DNA of 64,000 nt from Abelmoschus esculentus (GCA_035048815.1 JAUCBN010000020.1:7447501-7511500); one strand, 5' to 3'. Shown: positions 22,795-34,882, numbered from the stretch's first letter. Notes: generated from the sequence alone by a model not told the origin. Translations and numbers: made by a program.

Positions 22795-24140
22795 TGTTAG
22801 GTGTTAAATTTTGCTATTTATTTACCCTTTTTAATCATGTTTATTGTTATACTTAAGCACATAATTAGTTGCATTTTAATTATTTCTATGCATTTTTATT
22901 TTATTTCTTTGGTTGTCACCTTATGTCCTTAATTGGTTGATTTTTGTGTGAAAAGATATTGTTGTTGTTTGTTTTCATGTTTGCAGGACTTATTCCTTGA
23001 TGAGGAGCTATCGAATGGAAAGAAATAAAGGAAAATAAGGTCAATGATGGGAGATATGGAAAGAGGGGATGATTGAAGCAAAAAAGGAAACATATGATGT
23101 GAATAAAATAAGAAATGGATATATTCTTTTATAGTTATTTCCATATCTCTTTTATTCTATCATCCATAATTGATCAAATCAACTCCATATAAGGAGCATG
23201 TCGTCTACAACATGAAGGGGGGCTGGATTGTGAGAGTTGATCGAGAGATTGAGAGAGGGGAAGCTAGTGGACATCGTCCTTTTCATCTTTATTTGTCTTG
23301 TTTTATTTGAGTGATGAGAGGAATATTTGTTGGATACTTTTGTCAAACCATGAACTAACTTTAAGTTGGCTTGGGTTATTCTATATTTTGGATTGATTTA
23401 GTTTAAATTCTATCTAAGTTTGTGGTGTATTCTTAATTAAGGTTTGCCTATTCTTGGTGTTAATTTGGTTTGCGAGAGAATTGGGAAAGGACCTCGATAA
23501 ACGATTCATTTATCCAATTTCAGGAGAATTGGATTCAAGAAACGAATAGATATTGTTCGATCCAAGTGCGAGATAACTAATCTGGCTTAGGGATAAGTGC
23601 AGGATTTCAACAATTAAAAGAAGCGCAAGAAAGTTGTTGTACACTCTTGATTAACGCAGGGATGTATCATCATGGGTTGTGCAATTAACAGCGTCTCAAG
23701 TTAGGGATAACGGGGACCATTAAAGAACGCTTTGTCGAACCTTGAGGATAGTTGCTCAACTTGCCCGAGCAATTCCCTTAGTTGCAATTGCCCAAGCATT
23801 CGGATGAACTGCCTAGGCAATCCGACTAAGCCCAATTTTGAGAACAATTGAGTGGTGCGAGCACCCACTTACGAAGAAGAATTCACTCGACCGTCATTCC
23901 ATAATTCAGGATAACCCAACCTAATCTCTCTTATTGATTATTTCAATTCATCTACTTGTTTATTTTGTAATTTAAATTTCATTTAAAAATCAATTATCTA
24001 AACAATTGTGTCTATCATTTCAGTGCAAGAAATTAGATTCTAGAAGGCGTATCCAATCCCTGTGGAGACGATAACTTTTTATACTATAACTTGAACGTGT
24101 AGAGTTGCACGTAATTGCGAAGTACTCAAAACACGCAACA
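22795..24140 (+). mobile_element. Middle LTR (5' LTR of the right unit)
   Basis: 1,346 bp from TGTTAGGTGTTAAATT to AAAACACGCAACA. It is preceded by the tract GAGTTTGGGGGG and followed by a primer site, so it serves as 3' LTR of the left unit and 5' LTR of the right unit. Confidence 0.9.
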
Positions 24141-24146
24141 AGTTTT

Positions 24147-24164
24147 TAGCGTCGTTGCCAGGGA
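24147..24164 (+). other. Decayed tRNA-Asp primer binding site
   Basis: TAGCGTCGTTGCCAGGGA differs from the tRNA-Asp complement TGGCGCCGTTGCCGGGGA at three positions, all transitions (G to A or C to T). The intact form occurs at 51285-51302. Confidence 0.85.
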
Positions 24165-24269
24165 TTGACAATAGCGATTTTGTTTTTAGTTTCTTGCATT
24201 TTATTTCTTTTACATTTTAGTTCTATTTCGGATTCAAGGAATTTACCAATCTTGGTTTTGTTGCTGTGT

Positions 24270-25410
24270 ATGACCAGGGCAAGACCAACAGCAGAAGAGC
24301 ATTCATTTGAACCAGAAATAGAATAAATTTTTCGTAGAAGGAAACGTGAACAACGAGCAGCTATTGCAGATCTTTTTCCTCGTATAGACAATCAAAATGC
24401 CTTGGCAATAGGAGATGACATAGATGACCAATCACCGATTGATGTTAGACACATGGCTATTCGAGATTGCTTGGAGGAAGATCTCAATGGATTAAATCCA
24501 AGAGTTGTTGCACCAGAAATCGAAGCAGTGCATTTTGAGTTAAATCCAATGAATTTGAATATGATCAATACAATTGGTGAATTTGGCGGATCGGCAACTG
24601 AAGATGCGAGGCAACATCTCAAATCGTTCTTGGATATTTGCAACTCATTCAAGATTCAAAGAGTCCATGAGGATATCCTTAGGCTTAAATTATTCACTTA
24701 TTCATTACGAGATAGAGCTAAAACGTGGTTAAATAGTATTCCATCCGGATCTATAGGATCTTTGGAAAAATTATGTCGTGATTTTCTTGCTCAATTTAGT
24801 TCTACTAATCTTATTGATAGATTACGTAATAAAATTACTTCCTTTCGGTAGGGTGATGACGAAGCGATGTACGAAGCTTGGGGGCGATACAGAGAATTTC
24901 TACACAAATTTCCCATGCATGGATTTCCATTATGGACACAAGTGACGATGTTCTATAATGCCGTGAACACGCCAACTAGGATGATGTTAGATGCTTCGAC
25001 AAATGGCATACTCCTAGATAAACCCGCGGAAGAAGCAATGGAAATTTTAAATCGCTTGGCAAAGAATGATTACCAGTTCCCAAACACTAGATGAGGAGGA
25101 GTTAGACGTAACACCACTAAAAACGATGCATCGGACTCAATTGCTTCACAATTAGCTACTTTAACCAATTTGGTTATGAATATGCAGCGTACGAGTAACA
25201 CAAAAGAAATCAAGGTAGTAAATTCCTTTTGTGATTTATGCAATGATTCTTCTGAGTGTTTGTAGAATCTAGAGTCAAGTTTTTACGTGGGAAATTATAA
25301 TTAGAACAATAAAATGTCAAACACCTATAATCTAGCCTGGAAAAAGCACCCCAATTTCTCTTGGAGCAAGCTAAATAATGCTCTCAATCAAGGAAGCTCA
25401 AGCACCCAAG
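24270..25410 (+). pseudogene. Athila-like gag pseudogene (right unit)
   Basis: Frame 24270-25250 gives an N-terminus MTRARPT, then a gag core (FGGSATEDARQHLKSFLDIC near 24580-24640, LKLFTYSLRDRAKTWLNSIP near 24690-24745) and a decayed knuckle (CDLCNDSSECL near 25230-25265). In-frame stops occur near 24326, 24849, 25092 and 25263; at 24849 the intact relative has CAG. After 25380 the frame shifts. It parallels the gag at 51389-52530 closely. Gag forms the particle that packages the element RNA. Confidence 0.8.
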
Positions 25411-25499
25411 TATCAGGTTCCAACAGAATATGCCTCGACAATAGATGCCGCAGCAAGCGACATAGTCTAGTTCTTTGGAAGATACATTAAAAGTTTTTA

Positions 25500-26545
25500 T
25501 GCTGAGAACTGAATCTTATATGGCTAATATTGATAAAAAAACTGATGCTTTCATGGACAGGACTGAAGCTTTTATGAATAGGACTGAGATGCGGTTGCAA
25601 AACCAAGAAGCAACGCTAAAAGCTTTGGAAACGCAATTTGGTAAATTTGCATGAAATGTGAATACAAGACCATAAGGCGATTTACCTAGCAACACTGAGA
25701 TTACCAAGGGAATTGGTCATGAGCAATGTAAGGTAATCACTACTCGAAGTGTATTAAAAATTAACGATGAATCTATGCAGGAAAAGAACATCCAGCTAAG
25801 CCAAAACCGATACAAAAAGACGAAACCAATGAAAAAAAATAGGAATCAGAAAATGTTGCGGCAAGTCCTGATGCTTTGGCATTACCCTCTCTAAAATTTC
25901 AAGGACATTATTTTTAAGAGAACAAGGTTAGGAGAGTTTGAGACTATTGTTGTGACAGAAGGATGTATGACTATGCTGCACAATCGGATGCTACCGAAAT
26001 TAAAAGATCTCGGAAGTTTCACAATTCCATGTGCAATTGGAAATAACTATGTTGGAAAAGAACTATGTGATCTTGGAGCAAGCATAAATCGTATGCCAAA
26101 ATCAGTTTTCCAACGATTGAGAATCGAAAAGGCTAGACCCACCATAGTGATATTGCAGCTTGCCGATAAATCTTATGTGCATCCAGAAGGGAAAATTAGG
26201 ACATATTAGTAAGGGTTGATAAATTTATTTTTCCCTTTGATTTTATTGTGTTGGATTGTGAAGTAGATGAATTTGCACCCATTATTCTTGGGAGGCCATT
26301 TTTAGAGACGAGAAGAACTTTAATTGATGTCGAGAAAGGAGAACTTAAAATGCGAGTCAATGACCAGCATGTCAAGCTCAATGTTTTTCACACTCTTAAG
26401 CATGTTGATGATCCAAAGGAATGTAAGATCATCCAAGCAACCAACGAATTCAATTTTGGGGTAGAAGAAGATATCCTTGAAAATTGCCTCGGTAATCGCA
26501 ATGACGAACCTGAAGAAATTAAAGAACCAGACGACAAAGAATAAC
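25500..26545 (+). pseudogene. Athila-like gag C-terminus and protease pseudogene
   Basis: The frame carries NRTEMRLQNQEATLKALETQ (gag tail), then an aspartic-protease-like region: LCDLGASINRMPKSVFQ near 26068-26118, VHPEGK, and PIILGRPFLETRRTLIDVEK near 26277-26337. The DLGAS motif supplies the catalytic Asp of this retropepsin family. A stop at 26207-26209 and a small shift split the domain. The equivalent region at 52658-53989 is open in one frame. Confidence 0.8.
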
Positions 26546-26925
26546 ATCAAGCAAACTGGATAGTTAGTCCTCAGGATAAGTACTTTGAGCCAATCGATTA
26601 TTCAGGTAAGGGAGGTAAGATTTCAAAACCATCTATTGAGCAATCTCCAAGTCTTGAATTAAAACCATTGCTAGGGAAATTGAAATATGCTTATTTGAGG
26701 AATAATGATTCATTGCCTGTAATAATTTCTTCTAAGTTGCAGCATAAATAGGAAGAACAAGAGTTTGACATTGAAATTAAGGACAAGAAAGCAACGAAAA
26801 ATGAAGTGGCTGATCATTTGTTAAGGTTAGAAGAAGGAAACAATGAAGATGATCCTTTGAAGATCGACGATGAATCTATGAATGAGAAATTACTGATTGT
26901 CTCAACAATGCCACAACAATTCCTT
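26546..26925 (+). pseudogene. RT start fused to RNase H end (internal deletion scar)
   Basis: A segment resembling the start of the Athila/Tat RT region (LELKPLLGKLKYAYL, 26655-26700) is followed within 90 bp by an RNase H tail (EFDIEIKDKKATKNEVADHL, 26763-26822). In complete elements some 1.5 kb of RT and RNase H separates these, so this marks a large deletion. Confidence 0.75.
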
Positions 26926-28493
26926 CCCGGGTAATTAGTTCTTTTCAATTCCCGGTTGAAACTTTTTCCCAAGATGGTCCAAACTGTTTGAAGTTGTTAT
27001 ACTGTTTCCACATGGTGTAGTGATAATCAATCCACTATTGACGGACGAGAATTTAAAGTGAATGAACAAAGATTAATGCACTACACCAACACTATTTGGG
27101 AAATTGATAAAGGAAAAGGGTTAATTTAGAAGATGCATGATCATGCTCTTCTTTAGTAATTTTTATTTTTATTGCATTTTATTTTGGACAATTTTTAATA
27201 TTTGGTATTTTTGATATTTTTCTAGATTTTCTAAATTATGGTTTCTTTTATTTTATTTTCGGAATAATTATCTTCTCATTATTTGAATAAGTGTTGTTTT
27301 AATTTTGAATTTTTGGAAAGATTCCATGATCAAGGAAGATTGGATTGAAGATTTGGATAGACTTTAATATGGGTCAAAATTTGAAGAGATTAATTTCATA
27401 ATTAACTCCAAAAGTTACCCTTATTTTTGGTCTATTTATTTCCTTTTTATCATAACCGAAATTCTTTCCTTTTAATAATGATCTTTGTAGCATACTTTCA
27501 TCAGTATTATTTTTTCTTGATATGTAAGTGGATTAGTACTTATATTTCACATCTTGGATCAGTTTGTTGCGATGCTATGCTCGTTACAATAAAAATTCAC
27601 AAGCCCAGGCAATTGTTATTGCCTAGGCAACTGCTGCTCAAGTTACAAGCACTGATGGAGGATCTAATCCACAAGTACTCAACCACCAAGAAGGGGAAAG
27701 AAAGTCAAATCGATTGCAACAAGGAAATTGCTAACTAAAGGTGACAACCTTTCCAATTAACTCATTTGTATTTGTATTTTTATTTTTGCATGCATTGGGG
27801 ACAATGCTCATCTTGAGTTTGGGGGTATTTACCTTTAATTAATTCATGGTAGACTGTATTGATCATTAGTTGCATATAGATTGCATATATTATTTGCCAA
27901 GAATTTTAATTTGATCTAATTGCTTAAAATTTGATGGATAACCAATGATGAAATTTATGTCATTGCACTTAATTGAAATTGCCTTTGATTTTAGGATTGC
28001 ATTGGAAGAATCTAGAATTTTTCTATGATGCTGAAATTTTTACACGGTTGTGACTTGTTGATTGATAGAGACTTTGTGAATTTAGGTTGTTAGAATTTTT
28101 GGGCAAATAAATAAAAAAAAAGAAGAATGAAAAAACGGATAAGGAATATCAATCTAGAGATGTCTGAAACTGGCTCTAGTTTGTGACCGATGAAGAATCA
28201 CTAGAGGTGCCCGACATTGGCTCTAGTTGATAAAATTAAAGAAATTACTTAATTGCTAGAGGTGCTCGAAACTAATTCTAGTGGAATTTGTGATTAATGC
28301 GCAGGCAATTAATGCTTTAAATCAAATTTGGAAAATTTCCTTGCTTTTCGAAAAATTAAAAGGTGGTCATATTTTGTGCCCCGTTCTGAGGTTTGAAGTT
28401 AAGTTTTGAAGCATGTCTTTGAAGATTGAATCCTTGGCAATTAATCATTAGGTTTCATTGCTTGAGGACAAGAAATAACTCGAGTTTGGGGGG
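26926..28493 (+). mobile_element. Integrase tail and 3' non-coding region of the Athila-like element
   Basis: Near 26960-27110 the text matches the C-terminal end of gypsy integrase (FPHGVV, HYTNTIWEIDKG) in broken frames. The rest is non-coding: a leucine-rich chance ORF near 27600-27738, a polypurine-like block at 27792-27826, three 26-nt hairpins at 28154-28179, 28201-28226 and 28256-28281, and the functional-type polypurine tract just before 28494. Confidence 0.7.
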
Positions 28494-29832
28494 TGTTAGG
28501 TGCTAAATTGAGTTGTTTATTTATCCTTTTTAATCATGTTTATTGTTATACTTAAGCACATAATTAGTTGCATTTTAATTGTTTCCATGCATTTTTAATT
28601 TATTTCTTTGGTTGTCACCTTATGTCCTTAATTGGTTGATTTTTGTCGAAAAAGATACTATTGTGGTTTGTTTCCATGTTTGCAGGACTTATTCCTTGAT
28701 GAGGAGCTATCGAATAGAAAGAAATAATAGAAGATAAGGTCAATGATTGGAGATATGGAAAGAGTGAATGATTGAAGCAAAGAAGGAAACATATGATGTG
28801 AATAAAATAAGAAATAGATATATTCTTTTATAGTTATTTCCATATCTATTTTATTCTATCATGCATGATTGATCAAATCAACTCCATATAAGGAGCATGT
28901 TGTCTACAACATGAAAGGGGGATGGATCGTGAGAGTTGATCGAGAGATTGAGAGAGGCGAAGCTAGTGGACATCGTCCTTTTCATCTTTATTTGTCTTGT
29001 TTTATTTGAGTGATGAGAGGAATATTTGTTGGATACTTTTGCCCAGCCATGAACTAACTTTAAGTTGGCTTGGGTTATTCTATTTTATGGATTGATTTAG
29101 TTTAAATTCTATCTAAGTTTGTGGTGTATTCTTAATTAAGGTTTGTCTGGTGCTAATTTGGTTTGCGAGAGAATTGGGAAATGACCTCGATAAACGATTC
29201 ATTTATCCAGATTCTAGAGAATTGGATTCACGAAACGAATAGGTATGGTTCGATCCCAGTGCGACAGAACTAATCCGACTTAGGGATAGGTGAAAGATTT
29301 CAACGGCTAAAAGAAGCACAAAAAAGTTGTTGTACACTCTTGATTAACGCAAGGATGTATCATCACGAGTTGTGCAATTAACAGCGTCTCAAGTTAGGGA
29401 TAACGGGGACCACTGAAAAACGCTCTGTCAAACCTTAAGGATAGTTGCTCAACTTGCCGAGCAATTCCCTTACTCGCAATTGCCCAAGCATTCGGATGAA
29501 CTGCCTAGGCAATCCGACTAAGCCCAATTGCCAGAACAATTGAGTGATGCGAGAACCCACTTACGAAGAAGAATTCACTCAACCGTCATTCCATAATTCA
29601 GGATAACCCAGCCTAATCTCTCTTATTGATTATTTCAATTAATCTACATGCTTATTTTGTCATGTAAATTTCATTTAATAATCAATTCTCTAAACAATTG
29701 TGTCTTTCATTTCAGTGCAAGAAATTAGATTGTAGAAGACGCATCCTATCCCTGTGGAGACAATAACTTTTTGTACTATAACTTGAACGTGTACACTTGC
29801 ACGTAATTGTGAAGTACTCAAAACACGCAACA
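28494..29832 (+). mobile_element. 3' LTR of the Athila-like array
   Basis: 1,339 bp from TGTTAGGTGCTAAATT to AAAACACGCAACA, followed by ATAAC (29833-29837), the same 5-mer as before 20672. Confidence 0.9.
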
Positions 29833-30190
29833 ATAACGATAAACGATTAATATGCTCACAACTAATTGAGAAACCAGATTGAAGAATCAATCCATAAGAG
29901 AGCTTTATGTTTAAAGGATTCTAATGCTATATGAAACTTAAAGACTGAACTTTAAAGTAGCCGTCAGACAACCAATATCCATCATCGGGCATGTTCATTC
30001 TACATGGTTGGAACAGATTCATTCAAATAAGCAAAACTTGTAGACCTGTAAATATACAATTACGTGACACTTTCTTACCATCATTATCTAACATTACAGA
30101 CCCAACCGATAAGAAGACCAGAAGAACAGTCAGGTATAAACTATAGCTTGATTTCTACTGATTGATGTTTTGATCTTGTGCTGCTCTTGC

Positions 30191-30477
30191 TTATTTTGCT
30201 GCAACTAGTTCATCTAATAAAAGAAAATAGTAGATCCGAGGAGTTTCTTTAGTTTTCAAAAGCAAATCATCCAGATTGACAATAAGAAGATTGGATTTCT
30301 CTGGAGGTGGCGGTGAAAAAAGGAGTCGTTCTAAATCTGATGAAAGATTAGGCAAAGATGGTGGTGGTGATGGTGATGGTGGGAGTACGAAAAGGGTGAA
30401 AATTGTTGTGTAAAAATCTGTTGACGAGATGGAGGCTGGAGCAGAAAAGCAGGTTGAGCTTGAAGAGCAGTAGCACT
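30191..30477 (-). pseudogene. Possible captured exon inside the MULE, unrecognised
   Basis: One minus-strand frame is open from just after a stop at about 30477 to a TAA at 30191-30193. It reads like protein: a proline- and serine-rich stretch (LPPSPSPPPSLPNLSSDLER) followed by SPPPPEKSNLLIVNLDDL and ending LLDELVAAK. A CTTTTAG acceptor-like site lies at its upstream edge. There is no start codon in this frame. Non-autonomous Mutator elements often carry host gene pieces (Pack-MULEs), which would explain it. The parent gene was not recognised. Confidence 0.3.
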
Positions 30478-31171
30478 AAAAGTCTTAAGAGTAACTGGCG
30501 TCTACGGAGAGACGTCACCACGAGTTTAACTTTCAATGGATAAACAAAGTTTAACACCGATAGACATACTCTATTAGGTGGCCATTACAGGTTGTAAACA
30601 GCAAATGAAAAAGTCCCAAGGAAAGAACATATGAAAACAAAATAATAAGTCTTACTATAACATAACAATGAGTCTTAATATGGTCTATCTAGAAGCTCGT
30701 TATAGTCCCAGTTTTTCTTAGAAGTTCTTGTGCAGCTTTCAAGGTAAAAGGGTAAAGAAAATTATTAATTATGAGGGAAGTGATTGGAGCTTTATGAGAA
30801 GGGGGAGCTGCAAAATAAGATAAACCTTTAAATGTTATTTGGGTGGTTGAAATGATTTGTTTCAATGTTATTTGGGTGAAGATTTTAGGGTTTGTGGTAA
30901 GGGTTAAGGTTAGTTTTTTATGGAAATATAGTAAAAATATAAAGTTTTAATTCTTTGAGAGTCAAATTGATGATGAATCAAAAATATAATAATAGTTTAA
31001 AGACAATTTAAGTAATTTATCATTTTTTATTGTGTCAAATCATATTTTCGTCAATATTTAACGGCACTTAACGTGGAGTGACCAAAACTTTATCTTTTTC
31101 AAAATCGGTAACTAAAAATATACTGGGGGTAAACGAAAGTGACTAACGTAATAAATTTACCCTTATTTATT

Positions 31172-31420
31172 TTAATACTTGTTATTAAGTATTCGACTTT
31201 TTCTCAAAACTTGTTATTAGAGACAAATTTTTCAATATTTGTTATTAGGGGTTTATTATTAAAATTTATTTTTAATACTTGTTATTTAGGGTCTAATTTT
31301 TTCAATACTTGTTATTAGGGTCCCATTTTATTTTTCAATATTTGTTATAATAAGCATATTCTTCAATTTTATTTTATTTTTCAATTTTGCTATTGGAGTC
31401 CTAAAGTTTTTCAATGATTA
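31172..31420. repeat. Right part of the CAATAYTTGTTATTA minisatellite
   Basis: Continuation of 20100-20296 beyond the Mutator-like element. TTTTCAATACTTGTTATTAG phrases recur at about 31180, 31215, 31240, 31280, 31305 and 31338. Confidence 0.7.
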
Positions 31421-31897
31421 TTAATACACAAATTGATAAAAAAAAATATGATGAGTGACTCAAATGTAACTTTATCTATAATTAAGTGATCTAAATATAA
31501 CCTTTAATAATTAAGTAACTCAAATGTAACCTTATCCATAAATGAGTAACCCGAATATAACTTTAAATAATTAGATGACCTAAATATAACTCTACCATAA
31601 TTAAGTGACCTCCATTACAGTTTAACCTTTAATTAATAACTCAGGTTGTGAAAGATAATGAAATAATGGTGACCGGATGATATGGAATTGAAGAACTCAT
31701 CGTTGGATAGTAATCTTCAGGTGGTTGAGGAGCCACGTCCGTCGGAGTTTGAAAGAATGGAAGAGGAAGGGGTTGGGGCTGGAAAGGCATATGACAAATG
31801 CTGACATGTGAAATAATAGATTAAATTTAATAGTGAAAGACCTTTGTCGGATATGACGTTGTTTCCCAAAGAAGGGGTAACTTTCCATGAGTATGGC
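31421..31897. other. Spacer, weak coding-like text only
   Basis: 31490-31620 is a degenerate repeat of TAATTAAGTGACCTAAATATAAC. From 31682 a 40-codon plus-strand frame (MELKNSSLDS...EEPRPSEFERMEEEG) has protein-like composition but no recognised family. Frames on the other strand are equally plausible, so no gene is called. The last 8 bp are the hAT target duplication. Confidence 0.4.
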
Positions 31898-32449
31898 TAG
31901 GGATGTAAAAACATTTAATCAGATGGGTTTTAAGTTGGGTAAAATCGGATACAGGTCATTTCATGTTGATTTGATGTTTTGAATCGATTCGGGTCGAGTG
32001 CGGGTCCATTTCAGGTCGGGTTCAAACGATTCGGGTCCAAATCGGATAATTGACAGTTTCATTTCAGGTCGGGTAGATTTCAGGTCGATTGCATTTTAGG
32101 TCGGGTTCATTTCAAATCGGGTTCATTTCAAGCCGATTTTATTTCAGGTTGAATTAATTTGGATTTTAAATTCATATTAATTAAAATTATTAAGTTTAAT
32201 TTGGTACAAATAAGTAAATAAACGATAGACTTTTGATTGAATGGTTGATCATTCATTTCAAATTAATTATTTAATATCTAACGTCTTTCACTAGCATGAA
32301 TATCATTAAAAATAAATATACGCATTAGACTAAACAAAAATATTATATAATGATTCATATCTTAAAATTTGGGCTAAATTACAAAAATTAAAAATTAATA
32401 AGGAATAAATATTAAATTAGAAAGTCAAAGAATAAAGTTTTAAATTAAT

Positions 32450-33020
32450 ATATAAAAATTATACTATATATGTAATAATACTATATATAAAAATTATACT
32501 ATTCATGAAATAATACTAGATATAGAAATTATACTATATATAGATTAATACTAAAATAATACTATTTTTGAAAATAGAATAATATTATATATGGATTAAT
32601 ATTATATATATATATATATAAAAGAAATTTATACTATATAAGGAAATATGAAATGTATAATATTATAAATATGTATGTATATATATACTATATAGATAAT
32701 AGACTATAGTATACATTAATATATGTATTATCTATAAAATATATAAGTATGTATATAGTATATATTGTATGTATACTTATACTATATAAGTATACATACA
32801 ATATATACTATATACATACTTATTATTATATGTATATACATATATATTGGTAATTAGATGTATACGTTAATATATGTATACATAATACATTAATATATAC
32901 TATAGTCTATATAATATATTAGATATATATATATATATATACTAGATGTATATATGTATATAATATATATTAATATATGTATATAATATACATTAGTATA
33001 TACATTAATATACTACATTT
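32450..33020. repeat. TA-rich microsatellite tract in the hAT core
   Basis: Runs of TA dinucleotides and TATATACTATA, TATGTATACATTAATATA phrases, with pure TA runs near 32607-32623 and 32925-32941. No coding potential. Confidence 0.85.
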
Positions 33021-34607
33021 GTATGTACATTAATAAAAATGTCATAACATTAAAAACACTAGACTAAATTATAAAAACTGAATAAAGATCAATTTAGAAT
33101 AAAAATAGAGTTTTAGGGACTATAATTAACAACATATAAAATTAAAATAAATAAACATTAAACTAATTAAAAAAAGAATGGGTTCAATTTCAACTAAAAA
33201 TAAAATTTTAGGGGACTAAATATACTTAAATATAATATAAATTAATGTATATGTATATATATGCATACTTTAATATATATGTATGTTTATGTATATCTTA
33301 ATCAACCCTAAAATAGATTAAAATTAAAATTATAATAATTTAAACATTAAATTAAATATATGAAATATATATTTTTTAATTAAATTAATATTAATTTAAA
33401 TTTATAATAAGTTAAATTAAAATTTAAAAGAAAAAAGTTAGGATCTAAACATAAAATACCAAAGCATAAAAGGATTATAACAATGATTTTCCCTAAATCA
33501 AAAAATGACAGATACTTTCCCTTCAAATCTGAATTATGCACTGTTTTCAGTTAAAAATGTTTAATTTTTTTTATATTAAAATAGTTAATTGGCGGACACT
33601 TTCCCACCTAAATCCAAATTGTGCAAATGTTTTAATTAAATGAAAATTTTAAAATTCTTTTTCAATTAGGCATTCATATTTGCAAGATAATTTTTATATT
33701 ATATAAATATATTTTATTTTATTTTATCTGCCAATTAAACTTAAAGAAAGTTTAATCCAAAAAAATACATTCATTTAAGTTACGATATATTTTATCCAAA
33801 AGAAAATTAAAAATAATTATATGTAAAAATATAAGCATAATATAAATATAAGTATATAATTATAAATTTAAATACATGATTTTTTATTAATTAGATAAAT
33901 AATTTATATCAAATGTGTGTTTAAGTTCTGAAATATCGATAGTTTTTGGACAAATTAATCAATAACTTCTAGTTATCTTAATAAAAAAAATACAATCATT
34001 AATTAAACAAATGTTTTGTATTGAATGAGTTATTATTAATTAAGTGTTAAATTATTTAATAACATTTAAAATATAGTACTGTAATTTATAAAATGAGTTA
34101 GTATTAAGTAATAGGTATATTTGATTATTACTTAATATTTGATATTTAATATATTAAATTTATTAAATTATTAAATTATAAATATTCTCAATCAAATATC
34201 ACGTAAATATTTTGGACTAGAAAGAATAAACATTGGACTAAATTAAAAAAATATATAAAAATTAATAATGAATAAATTTAAGTTTTAAGCTAAAAAATAT
34301 TAATAAAATATCATCTTATTAAAAATATTAGACTAAATTAGAAAAATAAATAATAGTCAAATTGGAATAAAAATAAATTTATAAGGACTAGAATGAAAAA
34401 AAGATAATCAAATAGGTCATATGTAAAATACTGAACTAAATTGCAAAAATTATAAATTAATAATAATTAAATTTGGTGAAAATCTAAACTTTAATATACT
34501 TTAATATATTATAATTTATACATATACAATATAGTTTAATACATTTCAAAAATTTAATACATTATACATATATAATATATTTTAATATACATATATACTA
34601 TATATAA

Positions 34608-34772
34608 TTTTTTTTATTGTTCTTCTGGTTCTAGAGTCTAGCCCTGACTAATCCAGACCAACTCGCGTCGCACACCTAGCTTTGGTGGGTGAATCTCCCA
34701 GCAGGGATTTTTTGCATACACAACGTCTCGAACCTGAGACTTGCTTAAGCGGAATCAAGCTGCTTACCACTT
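34608..34772 (-). mobile_element. tRNA-derived SINE inside hAT element 1
   Basis: Read on the minus strand it starts AAGTGGTAAGCAGCTTG (an A-box-like promoter, plus positions 34756-34769). It continues to GGTTCGAGACG (a B box, 34724-34734), and ends in an A-rich tail (a plus-strand T run at 34608-34615). Length and pol III promoter spacing fit a plant SINE. Its GC content stands out sharply from the AT-rich surroundings. No clear target duplication could be fixed in the TA-rich flanks. Confidence 0.7.
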
Positions 34773-34846
34773 AAAATTTATATTATATATGGAATGATAC
34801 TATTTATGAAAATATGAAATATATACTATATACGAAAATTGGAATG

Positions 34847-34882
34847 TATGTGTATGTATGTATGTATGTATGCATGCATACT
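34847..34882. repeat. TGTA microsatellite
   Basis: About eight TGTA units grading into TGCA. Confidence 0.9.

Larger units (their letters stand above)
20672..29832 (+). mobile_element. Athila-like LTR retrotransposon array (LTR-int-LTR-int-LTR)
   Basis: Three LTR copies (20672-21265 partial, 22795-24140, 28494-29832) separate two internal regions. The outermost ends are flanked by ATAAC (20667-20671 and 29833-29837). The right unit keeps PBS, gag, protease and the 3' non-coding part. The left unit keeps only the 3' part, joined by deletion to the first third of its LTR. Both internal regions carry the same loss of RT, RNase H and most of integrase. This suggests a tandem made from one already deleted element. 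It is non-autonomous. Confidence 0.85.
20297..31162. mobile_element. Mutator-like element (non-autonomous), host of an LTR element
   Basis: The left end starts GGGTAAATTACTGCACTAG and the reverse complement of the right end starts GGGTAAATTTATTACGTTAG. The two terminal inverted repeats stay alignable for about 330 bp (20297-20630 and 30840-31162). Both are flanked by the same 9-mer TTATTTATT (20288-20296 and 31163-31171), the duplication length typical of Mutator elements. Removing the retrotransposon array at 20672-29832 leaves about 1.7 kb without transposase. The 9-mer is AT-rich, so the inverted repeats carry more of the weight. A possible captured exon lies at 30191-30477. Confidence 0.8.

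Noticed and set aside
31682..31804. 40-codon plus-strand frame with acidic, protein-like composition
   Set aside because: Too short, no neighbour exon found, and the opposite strand is equally open.
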